Below are positions 1 through 6,224 of a stretch of 7,868 bases of DNA, in pieces. Made by a program: the position numbers and the translations under genes. This DNA is from a bacterium. Lineage in GTDB: Bacteria > UBA9089 > UBA9088. Location: assembly GCA_040756715.1 (NCBI GenBank), contig JBFLYE010000084.1, forward strand, positions 1 to 7,868. Reading direction: 5' to 3'. Under the pieces are notes generated by a model that saw only the letters and a list, made by a program, of their open reading frames with translations, was not told the DNA's origin and made no database searches. Each line of letters starts with the position of its first letter. The first letter of the stretch is position 1.

Positions 1-125
1 AAGTTTTATAAAATTTTTTCCCTTTTAATTCAAAATTCAACATTCAAAATTCATAATTTTATAAAGTTTTCCTTAAGATTATCTAAACACATACATTTTG
101 TAAAGCGTTATGGAATTAACTATAA
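1..125. other. AT-rich upstream spacer of the NIL/thi4 operon
   Basis: No gene is visible here. The stretch is very AT-rich and begins and ends with near-identical TTTTATAAA blocks (around 4-12 and 57-65). No TPP riboswitch core (CTGAGA plus the ACCTGA-type element) is present, although the downstream operon contains a thiazole synthase gene. No Shine-Dalgarno sequence precedes the ATG at 126. A TTGTAA (98-103) and a TATAAA (121-126) are 17 bp apart, but the second overlaps the start codon, so they are not a convincing promoter for that start. The true promoter may lie left of the window. Confidence 0.5.
28..52. repeat. Short direct repeat ATTCAAAATTC x2
   Basis: ATTCAAAATTC occurs at 28-38 and again at 42-52, a 14-bp period with a 3-bp gap. 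A looser relative (CAAAAATCAAAAATACAAAC) lies at about 1541-1560 in the other AT-rich spacer. These look like low-complexity spacer repeats, with no evidence of a binding function. Confidence 0.55.
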
Positions 126-368
126 ATGGCAAAGATAAAGTTGTCTTTAAGGTTTCCCAAGGAACTGATTGATAAGCCAATAATTTATCAATTAAGCCGG
201 GATTTTGATGTAATAACAAACATAAGGAGGGCAAATATTGATCAGGAAATTGGATGGATGGTTTTGGAGCTTTCGGGAGAGATGGATGAGATAGATAGGG
301 CAATTGATGATTTAATAAAAAAGGGTGTAAAGGTGGATCCCATCGGAGGGGATGTTGTGGAGGGGTAA
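126..368 (+). CDS. NIL-domain protein (first of a tandem pair)
   Basis: This small cytoplasmic protein of 80 aa consists almost entirely of one NIL domain (the ACT-like ferredoxin-fold domain named after the tail of the methionine transporter ATPase MetN). Family features visible are RFPKEL at residues 9-14, P18, the strand V29-I33, GWMVLELSGE (43-52) and a closing helix with AIDDLIKKGVKV (59-70). There is no ABC ATPase, no ferredoxin motif and no cysteine, so it is a free-standing NIL protein. From F10 it aligns without gaps to the next gene, about 30 of 63 positions identical, so the two arose by duplication. NIL domains bind methionine in MetN; in methanogens a NIL-ferredoxin protein takes part in sulfide incorporation into homocysteine. 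The function of single-domain forms is not established; a sulfur-related or regulatory role beside Thi4 is inference. The start lacks a clear Shine-Dalgarno but fits the alignment. Its TAA shares one base with the next ATG (TAATG). Confidence 0.85.
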   Translation: MAKIKLSLRFPKELIDKPIIYQLSRDFDVITNIRRANIDQEIGWMVLELSGEMDEIDRAIDDLIKKGVKVDPIGGDVVEG

Positions 369-610
369 TGGAATTTAAGATTGGGAGGAATGAGATGAAG
401 AAAGAGATGAAGCTTGTATTTCCAGAAGACTTGGTCTGTGAGCCTGTGCTTTATCGCCTGGGAAAGGATTTTTCGGTTATTTATAGCATAAAGTCTGCAA
501 ATGTAACCTCAGATTCTGGATGGGTAGTCCTTTCCCTAGAGGGAGAAGAAGGGGAGATTGAAAGGGCAATAAAGCATTTAGAAGAAAAGGGGGTAATTGT
601 TGAAAGATGA
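368..610 (+). CDS. NIL-domain protein (second of a tandem pair)
   Basis: Second single-domain NIL protein, 80 aa from the outer ATG. It shows VFPEDL (17-22), P26, the LGKDFSVI strand (31-38), GWVVLSLEGE (50-59) and the helix ERAIKHLEEKGVIV. It differs from its neighbour by Cys24, where the first copy has Asp16, which gives it one candidate thiol. The start is uncertain. The ATG at 368 overlaps the upstream stop by 1 nt and has GGAGG only 4 nt ahead. The in-frame ATG at 395 has GGGAGG 6 nt upstream and gives an N-terminus (8 residues before the FP motif) matching the first paralogue (9 residues). The shorter 71-aa form starting at 395 is therefore quite possible. The stop overlaps the thi4 start as ATGA (607-610), so the two are probably translationally coupled. 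A partner or sulfur/ligand-handling role for Thi4 is inferred from synteny only. Confidence 0.85.
   Translation: MEFKIGRNEMKKEMKLVFPEDLVCEPVLYRLGKDFSVIYSIKSANVTSDSGWVVLSLEGEEGEIERAIKHLEEKGVIVER
383..388 (+). promoter_or_regulatory. Internal Shine-Dalgarno supporting start at 395
   Basis: GGGAGG followed by a 6-nt spacer and an in-frame ATG at 395. It competes with the annotated ATG at 368 and, together with alignment to the paralogue at 126-368, favours a shorter second NIL protein. Confidence 0.5.
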
Positions 611-1386
611 ATAAAATATTTGCACCAATTTCTGAGAAGGATGTAAGCTCTGCAATCGTCTCTGAGTTTTCCAAGCAATTCTTGGAATATGTAGAGAGCG
701 ATTGCATTATCATTGGAAGTGGTCCATCTGGGCTTATCGCAGGAAGGGAGCTGGCAAGGGAAGGAATGAAGGTGCTTATAATAGAGAGGAATAACTACCT
801 TGGTGGTGGCTTCTGGATTGGTGGCTATCTTATGAATAAGGTAACATTAAGAGAGCCGGGACAGGAGATTTTGGAAGAGCTCGGTGTTCCTTGCAAAGAA
901 ACGACAAAGGGGCTATATGTTGCAGATGGTCCTCATTGTGTATCAAAGCTTATTGGCTCTGCCTGTGATGCAGGTGTTAGATTCTTGCAATTGACCGTAT
1001 TTGATGACCTTGTCTTGCAAGAGGAAAATAGGGTCTGTGGCGCTGTGGTAAATTGGACGCCAATTGAGGCACTTCCAAGGGAGATTGCCTGTATAGACCC
1101 AATTCCTTTAGAGACAAAGGTTTTAATTGATGCAACAGGACATGATGCTTGCTGTGTTAAGAAGCTTGAGGAAAGGGGGTTAATAAAAACAAAGGGGTTT
1201 GGTGCGATGTGGATTTCTCAATCAGAAGACCTTGTGGTTGAGCATTCTGGTGAGGTATGGCCTGGCCTTGTTGTAATCGGAATGGCAACCGCCACCACCT
1301 ATGGCTTGCCCAGGATGGGACCTACCTTTGGTGCAATGCTTCTCTCTGGCAAAAAGGGTGCAGAAATAGCAAAAAGGCTGATCTGA
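607..1386 (+). CDS. thi4: Thi4-family thiamine thiazole synthase
   Basis: FAD/NAD-fold enzyme of 259 aa, the usual length for archaeal and bacterial Thi4. The family makes the ADP-thiazole precursor of thiamine from NAD, glycine and a sulfur source, with iron. Visible motifs: IFAPISEKDV at the N-terminus (typical of the family, supporting this start), the dinucleotide-binding GSGPSG (37-42), the acidic end of strand 2 (E60, R61), GGGFWIGG (66-73), TGHD (177-180) and the C-terminal PRMGPTFGAMLLSGKKGAE (235-253). The sulfur-determining position appears to be Cys162 in ACIDP: yeast-type suicide enzymes have Cys-Met-Asp-Pro there, while sulfide-dependent archaeal enzymes have His-Val-Asp-Pro. An unusual vicinal pair, Cys182-Cys183, follows TGHDA. 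Older annotations call such archaeal proteins ribulose-1,5-bisphosphate synthetase; thiazole synthesis is better supported. No thiG, thiH or thiF lies in the window. It is coupled to the NIL gene by ATGA overlap; the nearest purine run (GGGGG, 13 nt away) is too far for a good ribosome site. Confidence 0.9.
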   Translation: MNKIFAPISEKDVSSAIVSEFSKQFLEYVESDCIIIGSGPSGLIAGRELAREGMKVLIIERNNYLGGGFWIGGYLMNKVTLREPGQEILEELGVPCKETTKGLYVADGPHCVSKLIGSACDAGVRFLQLTVFDDLVLQEENRVCGAVVNWTPIEALPREIACIDPIPLETKVLIDATGHDACCVKKLEERGLIKTKGFGAMWISQSEDLVVEHSGEVWPGLVVIGMATATTYGLPRMGPTFGAMLLSGKKGAEIAKRLI

Positions 1387-1605
1387 CCATTATTCTTTTA
1401 TATCAACCTCTCTCTTATGCCATTACGCACATAGATTCTCTGGCTACCTTTTCCTCCTTTAAACCTAATAACTCTGCCGCCCTGCAAACCCACTCAAACC
1501 TAACAAGGATTTCAACATTTTTGAGATAAACGCCTCAATACAAAAATCAAAAATACAAACAAAACTTAAAACCATAAACTCTGTGCCTTTGCCGCTTTAT
1601 ATTGC
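1387..1605. other. Convergent AT-rich spacer between thi4 and secA
   Basis: Both flanking genes end here. No hairpin followed by a T-run was found for either strand. The only stem seen is a weak 7-bp one (ATTTCAA/TTGAGAT, 1509-1527, with one G-T pair). The last 70 bases carry A-rich low-complexity sequence. A 39-codon open stretch on the minus strand (1534 to 1418) has coding-like composition but no usable start codon. Confidence 0.5.
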
Positions 1606-4095
1606 TTACCTCCCATGGCAATACTTGTATTTCTTCCCACTTCCACAGGGGCAGGGTTGGTTTCTCCCTATTTTCTTATGGGGTTCTGTAGGAAGGCTTG
1701 CTCGGGTAATTATCTCTCTTGGTCTTTCCCTTACTCCAGTAAGGGAAACCTTAAATAGATGCCCAACAATTTCCTCTTTCATATGATAAACAAGCTCTTC
1801 AAACATCCTAAATGCCTCAATCTTGTATTCCACCAAGGGGTCTCTTTGTCCATATGCCCTTAAATGGATGCTTTCCCTTAAGAAATCTAAGTTATGCAAA
1901 TGGTCTTTCCATAGGTTATCAATAACCGAGAGCATAATCATCCTTTGGATATGGATTAAATCTTTTCCCATGGTTTCCTTTTTCCTCTCATAGGCAAGGC
2001 TAATCTCTTTTTCTAATCCTTCCTTTATCTCTTCTCTATCTTCTATAGAAATACTTGGATTTATTCCAAAAACCTGAAAAACCCTTGTTTTTAATCCCTC
2101 TATATCCCAATCATCGGGATGAATATCTTTAGGAAGATAAATGGGAAGGTATAGCTCAAGCACCTCAAGGCACATCTCCTTAAAATGCTCATCAAGGTCG
2201 CTTGAGGCCATAATCATATCCCTTTCATTGTAAATAAGGCTTCTTTGGTTATTCATCACATCATCAAATTCCAAAAGCCTCTTTCTTATCTCAAAGTTAT
2301 GTGCCTCTACCTTTTTCTGGGCATTCTCTATTGACTTTGTAATCCAGGAATGCTCAATCACCTCATCATCCCTTAAGCCAAGCTTGGTCATTATGCTTGC
2401 TATTCTCTCTGAGCCAAATAGCCTCATTAAGTCATCCTCTAAAGAGATATAAAACCTTGATGAGCCAGGGTCTCCCTGCCTGGCACACCTTCCCCTTAAT
2501 TGATTATCAATCCTCCTTGCCTCATGCCTTTCAGAACCAATAATATGGAGACCACCAAGTTTTAATACCTCCTCTTGATTTTCCTTATCGGGTGGATTCC
2601 CTCCTAGAATAATATCGGTTCCCCTTCCTGCCATATTTGTGGCAATGGTAACCATCCCCTTTCTTCCTGCCTGGGCAACAATCTCTGCCTCCTTCTCATG
2701 GTATTTTGCATTCAATACCTGATGGGGAATACCTTTTGATTTAAGCATCCTGCTTAAGCGTTCTGATTTTTCTACAGATATTGTTCCAATCAGGACAGGC
2801 TCTTGCTTTCTGTAAAGCTCCACAATCTCCTTCGTAATTGCCTCAAACTTTGCCTTTTCTGTTTTATAGATTACATCGGGGTAATCCTTCCTAATCATTG
2901 GCTTGTTTGGGGGGATAACCACCACATCAAGCTTGTAGATATTATAGAATTCATCTGCCTCAGTTTTGGCGGTTCCCGTCATTCCCGCTAGCTTTTCATA
3001 CATCCTAAAGTAATTTTGTAGGGTAATCGTTGCCAGGGTTTGATTTTCGCTTTTAATTTTAACCCCCTCCTTTGCCTCTAATGCCTGATGTAAGCCTTCG
3101 GAAAACCTCCTTCCTGGCATAATCCTTCCCGTAAATTCATCAATAATTAAAACCTCTCCATCCTTTACCATATAATCAACATCCCTTTTAAACAGGGTAT
3201 GTGCCCGCAGAGCCTGGTTGATATGATGGATAAGGTCGATATTCTTTGGGTCATAAAGGTTTTCTCTCTTTAAAAGCCTTTCAGCCTTTCTTACCCCATC
3301 CTCGGTTAAGACAGAGGTATGCATCTTCTCGTCAACCTGATAGTCTATGTCCTTTTTAAGATAAGGAATTGTTTGATTTATCTTGTAATACTTATCCGTT
3401 GATTCCTCAGAAGGACCTGAGATGATCAAAGGTGTCCTTGCCTCATCAATCAATATTGAATCAACCTCATCCACAATGGCATAGAAATGACCCCTTTGCA
3501 CCTTAAGCGATAGGTCAGGAACCATATTGTCCCTTAAATAATCAAAGCCAAATTCAGAGTTTGTTCCATAGGTAATATCACATTGATAGATTGTCTTTCT
3601 TTGCTTAGGGTTCATATCGTGCTGGAGATAGCCAACGGAAAGACCCATAAATTCATATATTGGACCCATCCACTTTGCATCCCTTTTTGCCAGATAGTCA
3701 TTTACCGTAACAATATGGACACCCTTTCCCAGCAAGGCATTAAGATAAACCGGCATTGTGGCAACCAGGGTCTTTCCCTCTCCTGTCTTCATCTCGGCAA
3801 TCTTTCCCTGATGTAAGACAATCCCTCCCATAAGCTGGACATCAAATGGCCGCATATTTATTGTCCTTTTTCCCGCCTCCCTCACTAAAGCAAATGCCTC
3901 AGGAAGAAGATCATCCAATGTTTCACCTTTTGCAATTCTTTCCTTAAATTCCTCGGTTTTTTCCTTGAATTTTATCTCAGGATATTTTGCTACATCTTCC
4001 TCATAAGCATTTATCTCATTAACAATGGGAAGAAGGCGATTGATATCCCTCTTTTCCTTTGTGCCAAAGATTAAAGAAAGCAATTTTCCTAACAT
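1606..4095 (-). CDS. secA: Preprotein translocase ATPase SecA
   Basis: Motor ATPase that pushes unfolded preproteins through SecYEG at the cytoplasmic membrane. The protein is complete at 829 aa, within the family range. In order: helicase-like NBD1 with Walker A MKTGEGKT (102-109), the preprotein cross-linking region inserted after DEVDS (Walker B, 209-213), [13 protein letters not shown] (371-383), NBD2 with [14 protein letters not shown] (486-499), [20 protein letters not shown] (517-536) and the arginine-finger motif [15 protein letters not shown] (532-546), the scaffold/wing domains ([12 protein letters not shown], 607-618; [21 protein letters not shown], 726-746), and a C-terminal SEC-C zinc motif C815-x-C817-x8-C826-H827. 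The SEC-C tail binds zinc and, in studied bacteria, SecB or ribosomes. The start [18 protein letters not shown] is the canonical SecA beginning, yet no Shine-Dalgarno precedes it. The upstream OB-fold gene ends 10 nt before, so coupled translation is likely. Arginine codons are mostly AGG/AGA. Nothing suggests truncation or frameshift. Confidence 0.98.
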   Translation of the reverse strand: MLGKLLSLIFGTKEKRDINRLLPIVNEINAYEEDVAKYPEIKFKEKTEEFKERIAKGETLDDLLPEAFALVREAGKRTINMRPFDVQLMGGIVLHQGKIAEMKTGEGKTLVATMPVYLNALLGKGVHIVTVNDYLAKRDAKWMGPIYEFMGLSVGYLQHDMNPKQRKTIYQCDITYGTNSEFGFDYLRDNMVPDLSLKVQRGHFYAIVDEVDSILIDEARTPLIISGPSEESTDKYYKINQTIPYLKKDIDYQVDEKMHTSVLTEDGVRKAERLLKRENLYDPKNIDLIHHINQALRAHTLFKRDVDYMVKDGEVLIIDEFTGRIMPGRRFSEGLHQALEAKEGVKIKSENQTLATITLQNYFRMYEKLAGMTGTAKTEADEFYNIYKLDVVVIPPNKPMIRKDYPDVIYKTEKAKFEAITKEIVELYRKQEPVLIGTISVEKSERLSRMLKSKGIPHQVLNAKYHEKEAEIVAQAGRKGMVTIATNMAGRGTDIILGGNPPDKENQEEVLKLGGLHIIGSERHEARRIDNQLRGRCARQGDPGSSRFYISLEDDLMRLFGSERIASIMTKLGLRDDEVIEHSWITKSIENAQKKVEAHNFEIRKRLLEFDDVMNNQRSLIYNERDMIMASSDLDEHFKEMCLEVLELYLPIYLPKDIHPDDWDIEGLKTRVFQVFGINPSISIEDREEIKEGLEKEISLAYERKKETMGKDLIHIQRMIMLSVIDNLWKDHLHNLDFLRESIHLRAYGQRDPLVEYKIEAFRMFEELVYHMKEEIVGHLFKVSLTGVRERPREIITRASLPTEPHKKIGRNQPCPCGSGKKYKYCHGR

Positions 4096-4105
4096 TGGTA
4101 TTTCA

Positions 4106-4579
4106 TCATTTCAAAATCTCTATTTGGCTTTGATCATTTAAAATTATCTCCGGTTTTCCCTTGTATTCTTTAATGTAGCCGGAGACACGAACCCTCTTTT
4201 TATAGTAGTAATTTTCTGGATTCGCGGGGAAAGAGGAAAAGGCTCTCGCAAAGATAACTGCCGTAAAGTAACGCTTGTAATCTGGGTGAAAGTTAAGGAA
4301 GCATGCCTTTCCTGAATTATGTGTGGCGACAATTCTACCTTCTACCCTTGCATACTCACCATAGTGCTTCTCAGCATCCTGCCAAGAAATCACCGGGATG
4401 CCTCCCTTTTGTCTTTTTTTAGGAAAAGATCTATCTCCTTGTTCACCCTTTGAAGGCAAAGGAGCACCTCGTTGGTCAACGAACCATACTTTGGCCAAGT
4501 AGATCACCAAAACAGCCGCTACCACTGTAACTGTAAGCCTAATAAGAAACTTTTTAAGATCTGGATTGTGTTTCCTCAT
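4106..4579 (-). CDS. Membrane-anchored OB-fold nucleic-acid-binding protein
   Basis: Protein of 157 aa. Residues 1-10 are basic (RKHNPDLKK), residues 11-29 form one hydrophobic helix, and a polar low-complexity linker (about 34-60, rich in K, G, P) leads to a C-terminal domain at 62-157. The basic N-terminus predicts an inside-N, outside-C signal anchor. The C-terminal domain looks like the small OB-fold family often paired with or fused to nucleases: [19 protein letters not shown] (66-84), SGKACFLNF (89-97), [14 protein letters not shown] (105-118), [19 protein letters not shown] (125-143) and [13 protein letters not shown] (144-156), consistent with five strands. In that family this domain is expected to bind DNA or RNA. 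The start is set by a strong AAGGAGG 5 nt upstream, and its ATG overlaps the nuclease stop (ATGA). The coupling suggests it holds or presents substrate for the nuclease outside the membrane; this is inference, and a housekeeping role for secA is not implied. Confidence 0.75.
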   Translation of the reverse strand: MRKHNPDLKKFLIRLTVTVVAAVLVIYLAKVWFVDQRGAPLPSKGEQGDRSFPKKRQKGGIPVISWQDAEKHYGEYARVEGRIVATHNSGKACFLNFHPDYKRYFTAVIFARAFSSFPANPENYYYKKRVRVSGYIKEYKGKPEIILNDQSQIEILK

Positions 4580-5262
4580 TCTTTCCTCCTTAGAGAATAA
4601 ATTTTCCCTTTCTCTTCAAAAGGATATTTTTGCAGAAGTTCCTTAAGAATTTCATCTAATCTTTTGCGTCCTTCCAGATTAAGTGATTCATATCTCTTTA
4701 CCAGGTTAGCAATTCTGCCATCCTTGAGGGAGAGGTGCCATAAACCATATTGATGTTTCTGCGCTTCCGCTTCTAAGGCAATAAATTCAGCTTGACGCCG
4801 GAAGGGAAACCTAAGATAAGCATACGCATACCCTCGGTAGATCATCTCAGCGTTTGCAAGGCGGCCGTCCACAAAAACATAGGCCAGAAGCCTTCCATAT
4901 TGGTCTCTAAGATTATTGGGTTCGTATTCCAAAGTACACTCAAATCCTTCTGCAAACCCCTTCAAAAATTGCCTTGCTTCTTCGCCGAACCTTTGTACAG
5001 GAATTTCTGGGTGGTGTATTTCGGGAGCATCTACCCCTATCAAACGAACTGTCTCGCCATTGTCCAGTAATATTGTGTCGCCATCGAGAACACGCCTCAC
5101 GCGAAATGGACCTTTTAAAGGCAGAGACTGGACTTGGACTACCATAGATGGCGATTTTTCCCTCTCCATCCCTCTATGGAGGATGAACATTCCTAAAATG
5201 ACAACTGCCGTGACCACTACCACTCCTATTAAGAATCGATCACCTACGAATCCGAATCGCAT
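4576..5262 (-). CDS. Membrane-anchored thermonuclease (SNase-like)
   Basis: Staphylococcal-nuclease-fold protein of 228 aa. A hydrophobic helix at about residues 10-28 anchors or exports it; the nuclease domain spans about 50-177. The catalytic set is intact when lined up with staphylococcal nuclease: Asp62 (in LDGDT), Arg73 and Asp78 and Glu81 (in VRLIGVDAPE) and Arg124 (in QYGR). The helix after YRGYAYAYLRFPF ends in AEAQKHQYGLW, also typical. Such enzymes cut DNA and RNA with calcium, usually outside the cell. A tail of some 50 residues (about 178-228), charged and helical, has no recognised function. An in-frame stop lies 8 codons upstream, so the start is bounded, although no Shine-Dalgarno is evident. 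Arginines are often CGA/CGT/CGC, and four sampled 60-base lines give about 46% GC against about 35% for four lines of secA, hinting at separate ancestry. It overlaps the OB-fold gene by ATGA. Roles in nutrient scavenging, DNA uptake or defence are possible but unproven. Confidence 0.9.
   Translation of the reverse strand: MRFGFVGDRFLIGVVVVTAVVILGMFILHRGMEREKSPSMVVQVQSLPLKGPFRVRRVLDGDTILLDNGETVRLIGVDAPEIHHPEIPVQRFGEEARQFLKGFAEGFECTLEYEPNNLRDQYGRLLAYVFVDGRLANAEMIYRGYAYAYLRFPFRRQAEFIALEAEAQKHQYGLWHLSLKDGRIANLVKRYESLNLEGRKRLDEILKELLQKYPFEEKGKIYSLRRKE
4585..4591 (-). promoter_or_regulatory. Strong Shine-Dalgarno of the OB-fold gene
   Basis: Read on the minus strand this is AAGGAGG, 5 nt before the ATG at 4579, inside the 3' end of the nuclease coding sequence. 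It fixes the OB-fold start and shows that the downstream gene can load ribosomes independently despite the ATGA overlap. Confidence 0.8.
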
Positions 5263-5342
5263 CTTTAAGACTTTAAAAAAGTTTTACCCAAGGTTTTTCC
5301 TAATATGAAGTTTGGCAACATCCATAACATTAGACCTTCAAG

Positions 5343-5795
5343 CTATTTAACCGCTTCAATAAAAGCATCTTTGGTGTGGTAACTGAAGAAAATATCAAAT
5401 TCTGAAAGTAATCTTTCAAATCCAATTACTAATGGTACATTATCACCTGGAGCAAGATAAGCCTTTATTCCTATTGTTTCTGTAGCATACTCTGGATCAA
5501 TCAAGCGTAATTCAATTGTGGCAACCCTAACAGACATAGCACATTCCTTTTTAGGAATTACACCCCGTAATTCTGTTTCACCTATAACCTTATTAATGCA
5601 TTTCCTCCATATCTTGTGCGGAATAAGAGAAATTGGAGCACCTGTATCTACAATAGCAGATTCAGGGCTACTCCATCCTTGAGAAGTCCTAAACTGGATG
5701 ACTGCTAAAAGCCTAATACCTTTATGCAACTCTATTCCACTTTTGGTATCAATAACAGGTTCTGTAGAAAAGAAGAGCCGAATTCTTTTATTCAT
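5343..5795 (-). CDS. Retropepsin-like (clan AA) aspartic protease
   Basis: Cytoplasmic-looking protein of 150 aa without signal peptide or membrane helix. Its centre is the aspartic-protease active-site loop AIVDTGAPISLIP (47-59) with catalytic Asp50 in D-T-G-A, preceded by a beta-hairpin region and followed by RVATIELRL (90-98), IGIKAYLAP (108-116) and the psi-loop-like PLVIGFERLLSEFDIFF (121-137). One DTG per chain means it must dimerise like retroviral protease to build an active site. The usual LGR/LGM of the second loop reads I-G-F here, a mild variation. The gene overlaps DUF5678 by ATGA (5792-5795). In my recollection, prokaryotic clan AA proteases of this size are often paired with DUF5678 genes; substrates are unknown. 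Control of a partner protein, or self-processing, are possibilities. The pair has its own promoter upstream. Confidence 0.85.
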   Translation of the reverse strand: MNKRIRLFFSTEPVIDTKSGIELHKGIRLLAVIQFRTSQGWSSPESAIVDTGAPISLIPHKIWRKCINKVIGETELRGVIPKKECAMSVRVATIELRLIDPEYATETIGIKAYLAPGDNVPLVIGFERLLSEFDIFFSYHTKDAFIEAVK

Positions 5796-6043
5796 AGTAT
5801 TCTCGCTTGTCCTTCTATAAAAAGCGTAACAGGTGGTCTACCTATTTCTCTGGATATAGATTCTTCTCTTTCATCGGTTAAATCTTCTCCAAAAGCTACT
5901 ACTTTTTTATCTGCAATTGCTACCCACATCTCTGCGTATTTTTCCCTAAGATCAGCATAGTGCTCTAATGCCCATTTATGATCTTCCCAAAAGTCGGATG
6001 CTAAACGCTCCTCTTGCTGTAATTTATGTATTTTAGGTATCAT
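5792..6043 (-). CDS. DUF5678-like small protein
   Basis: Acidic soluble protein of 83 aa, no signal or membrane segment. It matches the DUF5678 pattern: a leading helix with LEHYADLREKYAEMW (26-40), the strand WVAIADKKVVAFGEDL (40-55), a charged helix DEREESISREIG (57-68) and the final strands PPVTLFIEGQARIL (70-83). No catalytic signature is visible and no biochemical function is assigned to the family as far as I know. The start is well set: TTTGGAGGTGA lies directly upstream, and a sigma70-type promoter sits about 70-100 bp upstream. It is the first gene of a two-gene unit with the aspartic protease. The pairing invites the idea that it is substrate, inhibitor or adaptor of the protease, like an antidote or regulatory partner, which is inference. 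The very tight ATGA coupling suggests near-stoichiometric synthesis. Confidence 0.8.
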   Translation of the reverse strand: MIPKIHKLQQEERLASDFWEDHKWALEHYADLREKYAEMWVAIADKKVVAFGEDLTDEREESISREIGRPPVTLFIEGQARIL

Positions 6044-6050
6044 ATTTATT

Positions 6051-6057
6051 CACCTCC
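6051..6057 (-). promoter_or_regulatory. Shine-Dalgarno of the DUF5678 gene
   Basis: Minus-strand GGAGGTG, 7 nt before the ATG at 6043. This is one of the strongest ribosome-binding sites in the window and confirms the start. Confidence 0.85.
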
Positions 6058-6111
6058 AAACTTTTTTATTATCTCTCTTGTGCCTATTTATATATTGTTC
6101 CATCCCTTTTT

Positions 6112-6141
6112 ATAATACCCTACAAATAAACATTTTGTCAA
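6112..6141 (-). promoter_or_regulatory. Sigma70-type promoter for DUF5678/protease
   Basis: On the minus strand a perfect TTGACA (6141 to 6136) is followed after 18 bp by TATTAT (6117 to 6112). Transcription would begin near 6105, leaving a leader of about 60 nt before the DUF5678 ATG. The -35 box lies in one arm of the inverted repeat shared with the divergent promoter. Confidence 0.65.
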
Positions 6142-6197
6142 TATTTGGGTTGACTAAATCCTCAAGATGGGTAGGTTTCAAAAACCTTTGACAAAAT
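6132..6197. repeat. Inverted repeat embracing both divergent -35 boxes
   Basis: ATTTTGTCAA at 6132-6141 is the exact reverse complement of TTGACAAAAT at 6188-6197, with 46 bp between. Both arms contain the -35 hexamer of one of two divergent promoters. The match beyond the hexamer (AAAT) is what makes it noteworthy; common promoter context or a regulator site are both possible. Confidence 0.55.
6173..6187. promoter_or_regulatory. Perfect 6-3-6 palindrome next to the mobA-like -35 box
   Basis: AGGTTT, a 3-nt CAA centre, then AAACCT, ending one base before the TTGACA at 6188. Position and symmetry suit an operator for a dimeric regulator. It is short, so chance cannot be excluded, and no regulator gene lies in the window. 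Confidence 0.35.
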
Positions 6198-6217
6198 AAG
6201 GAAAGGAATGATAAAAT
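6188..6217 (+). promoter_or_regulatory. Extended -10 promoter of the MobA-like gene, leaderless
   Basis: TTGACA (6188-6193), 18-bp spacer, then TAAAAT (6212-6217) preceded by TGA (6209-6211), an extended -10 arrangement. Seven bases later comes the A of the ATG at 6225, the normal distance to a transcription start. The mRNA would begin at or within a base or two of the start codon, and there is no Shine-Dalgarno at usable spacing (AAGGAA is about 17 nt away). Confidence 0.65.
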
Positions 6218-6224
6218 TTATATA

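Noticed and set aside
1-125. TPP riboswitch ahead of the thi4 operon
   Set aside because: Looked for the conserved CTGAGA and ACC-TGA core elements; none are present and the region is nearly all A/T.
98-126. TTGTAA-17-TATAAA promoter before the first NIL gene
   Set aside because: The -10 box overlaps the ATG at 126, so transcription would start inside the gene.
110-172. A 20-codon frame starting at ATG 110 in another frame
   Set aside because: Too short, no ribosome-binding site, and largely overlaps the NIL gene, which has clear homology.
1509-1527. Hairpin as terminator of thi4 or secA
   Set aside because: Weak AT-rich 7-bp stem with a G-T pair and no T-run on either side.
4792-5308. Plus-strand open frames opposite the nuclease
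   Set aside because: Antisense shadows of a gene with intact catalytic motifs; no domain features of their own.
5263-5342. Terminator or promoter between the protease and the nuclease
   Set aside because: Only a wide-loop TTGAAG/CTTCA pairing and no recognisable -35/-10 pair; it cannot be called either way.
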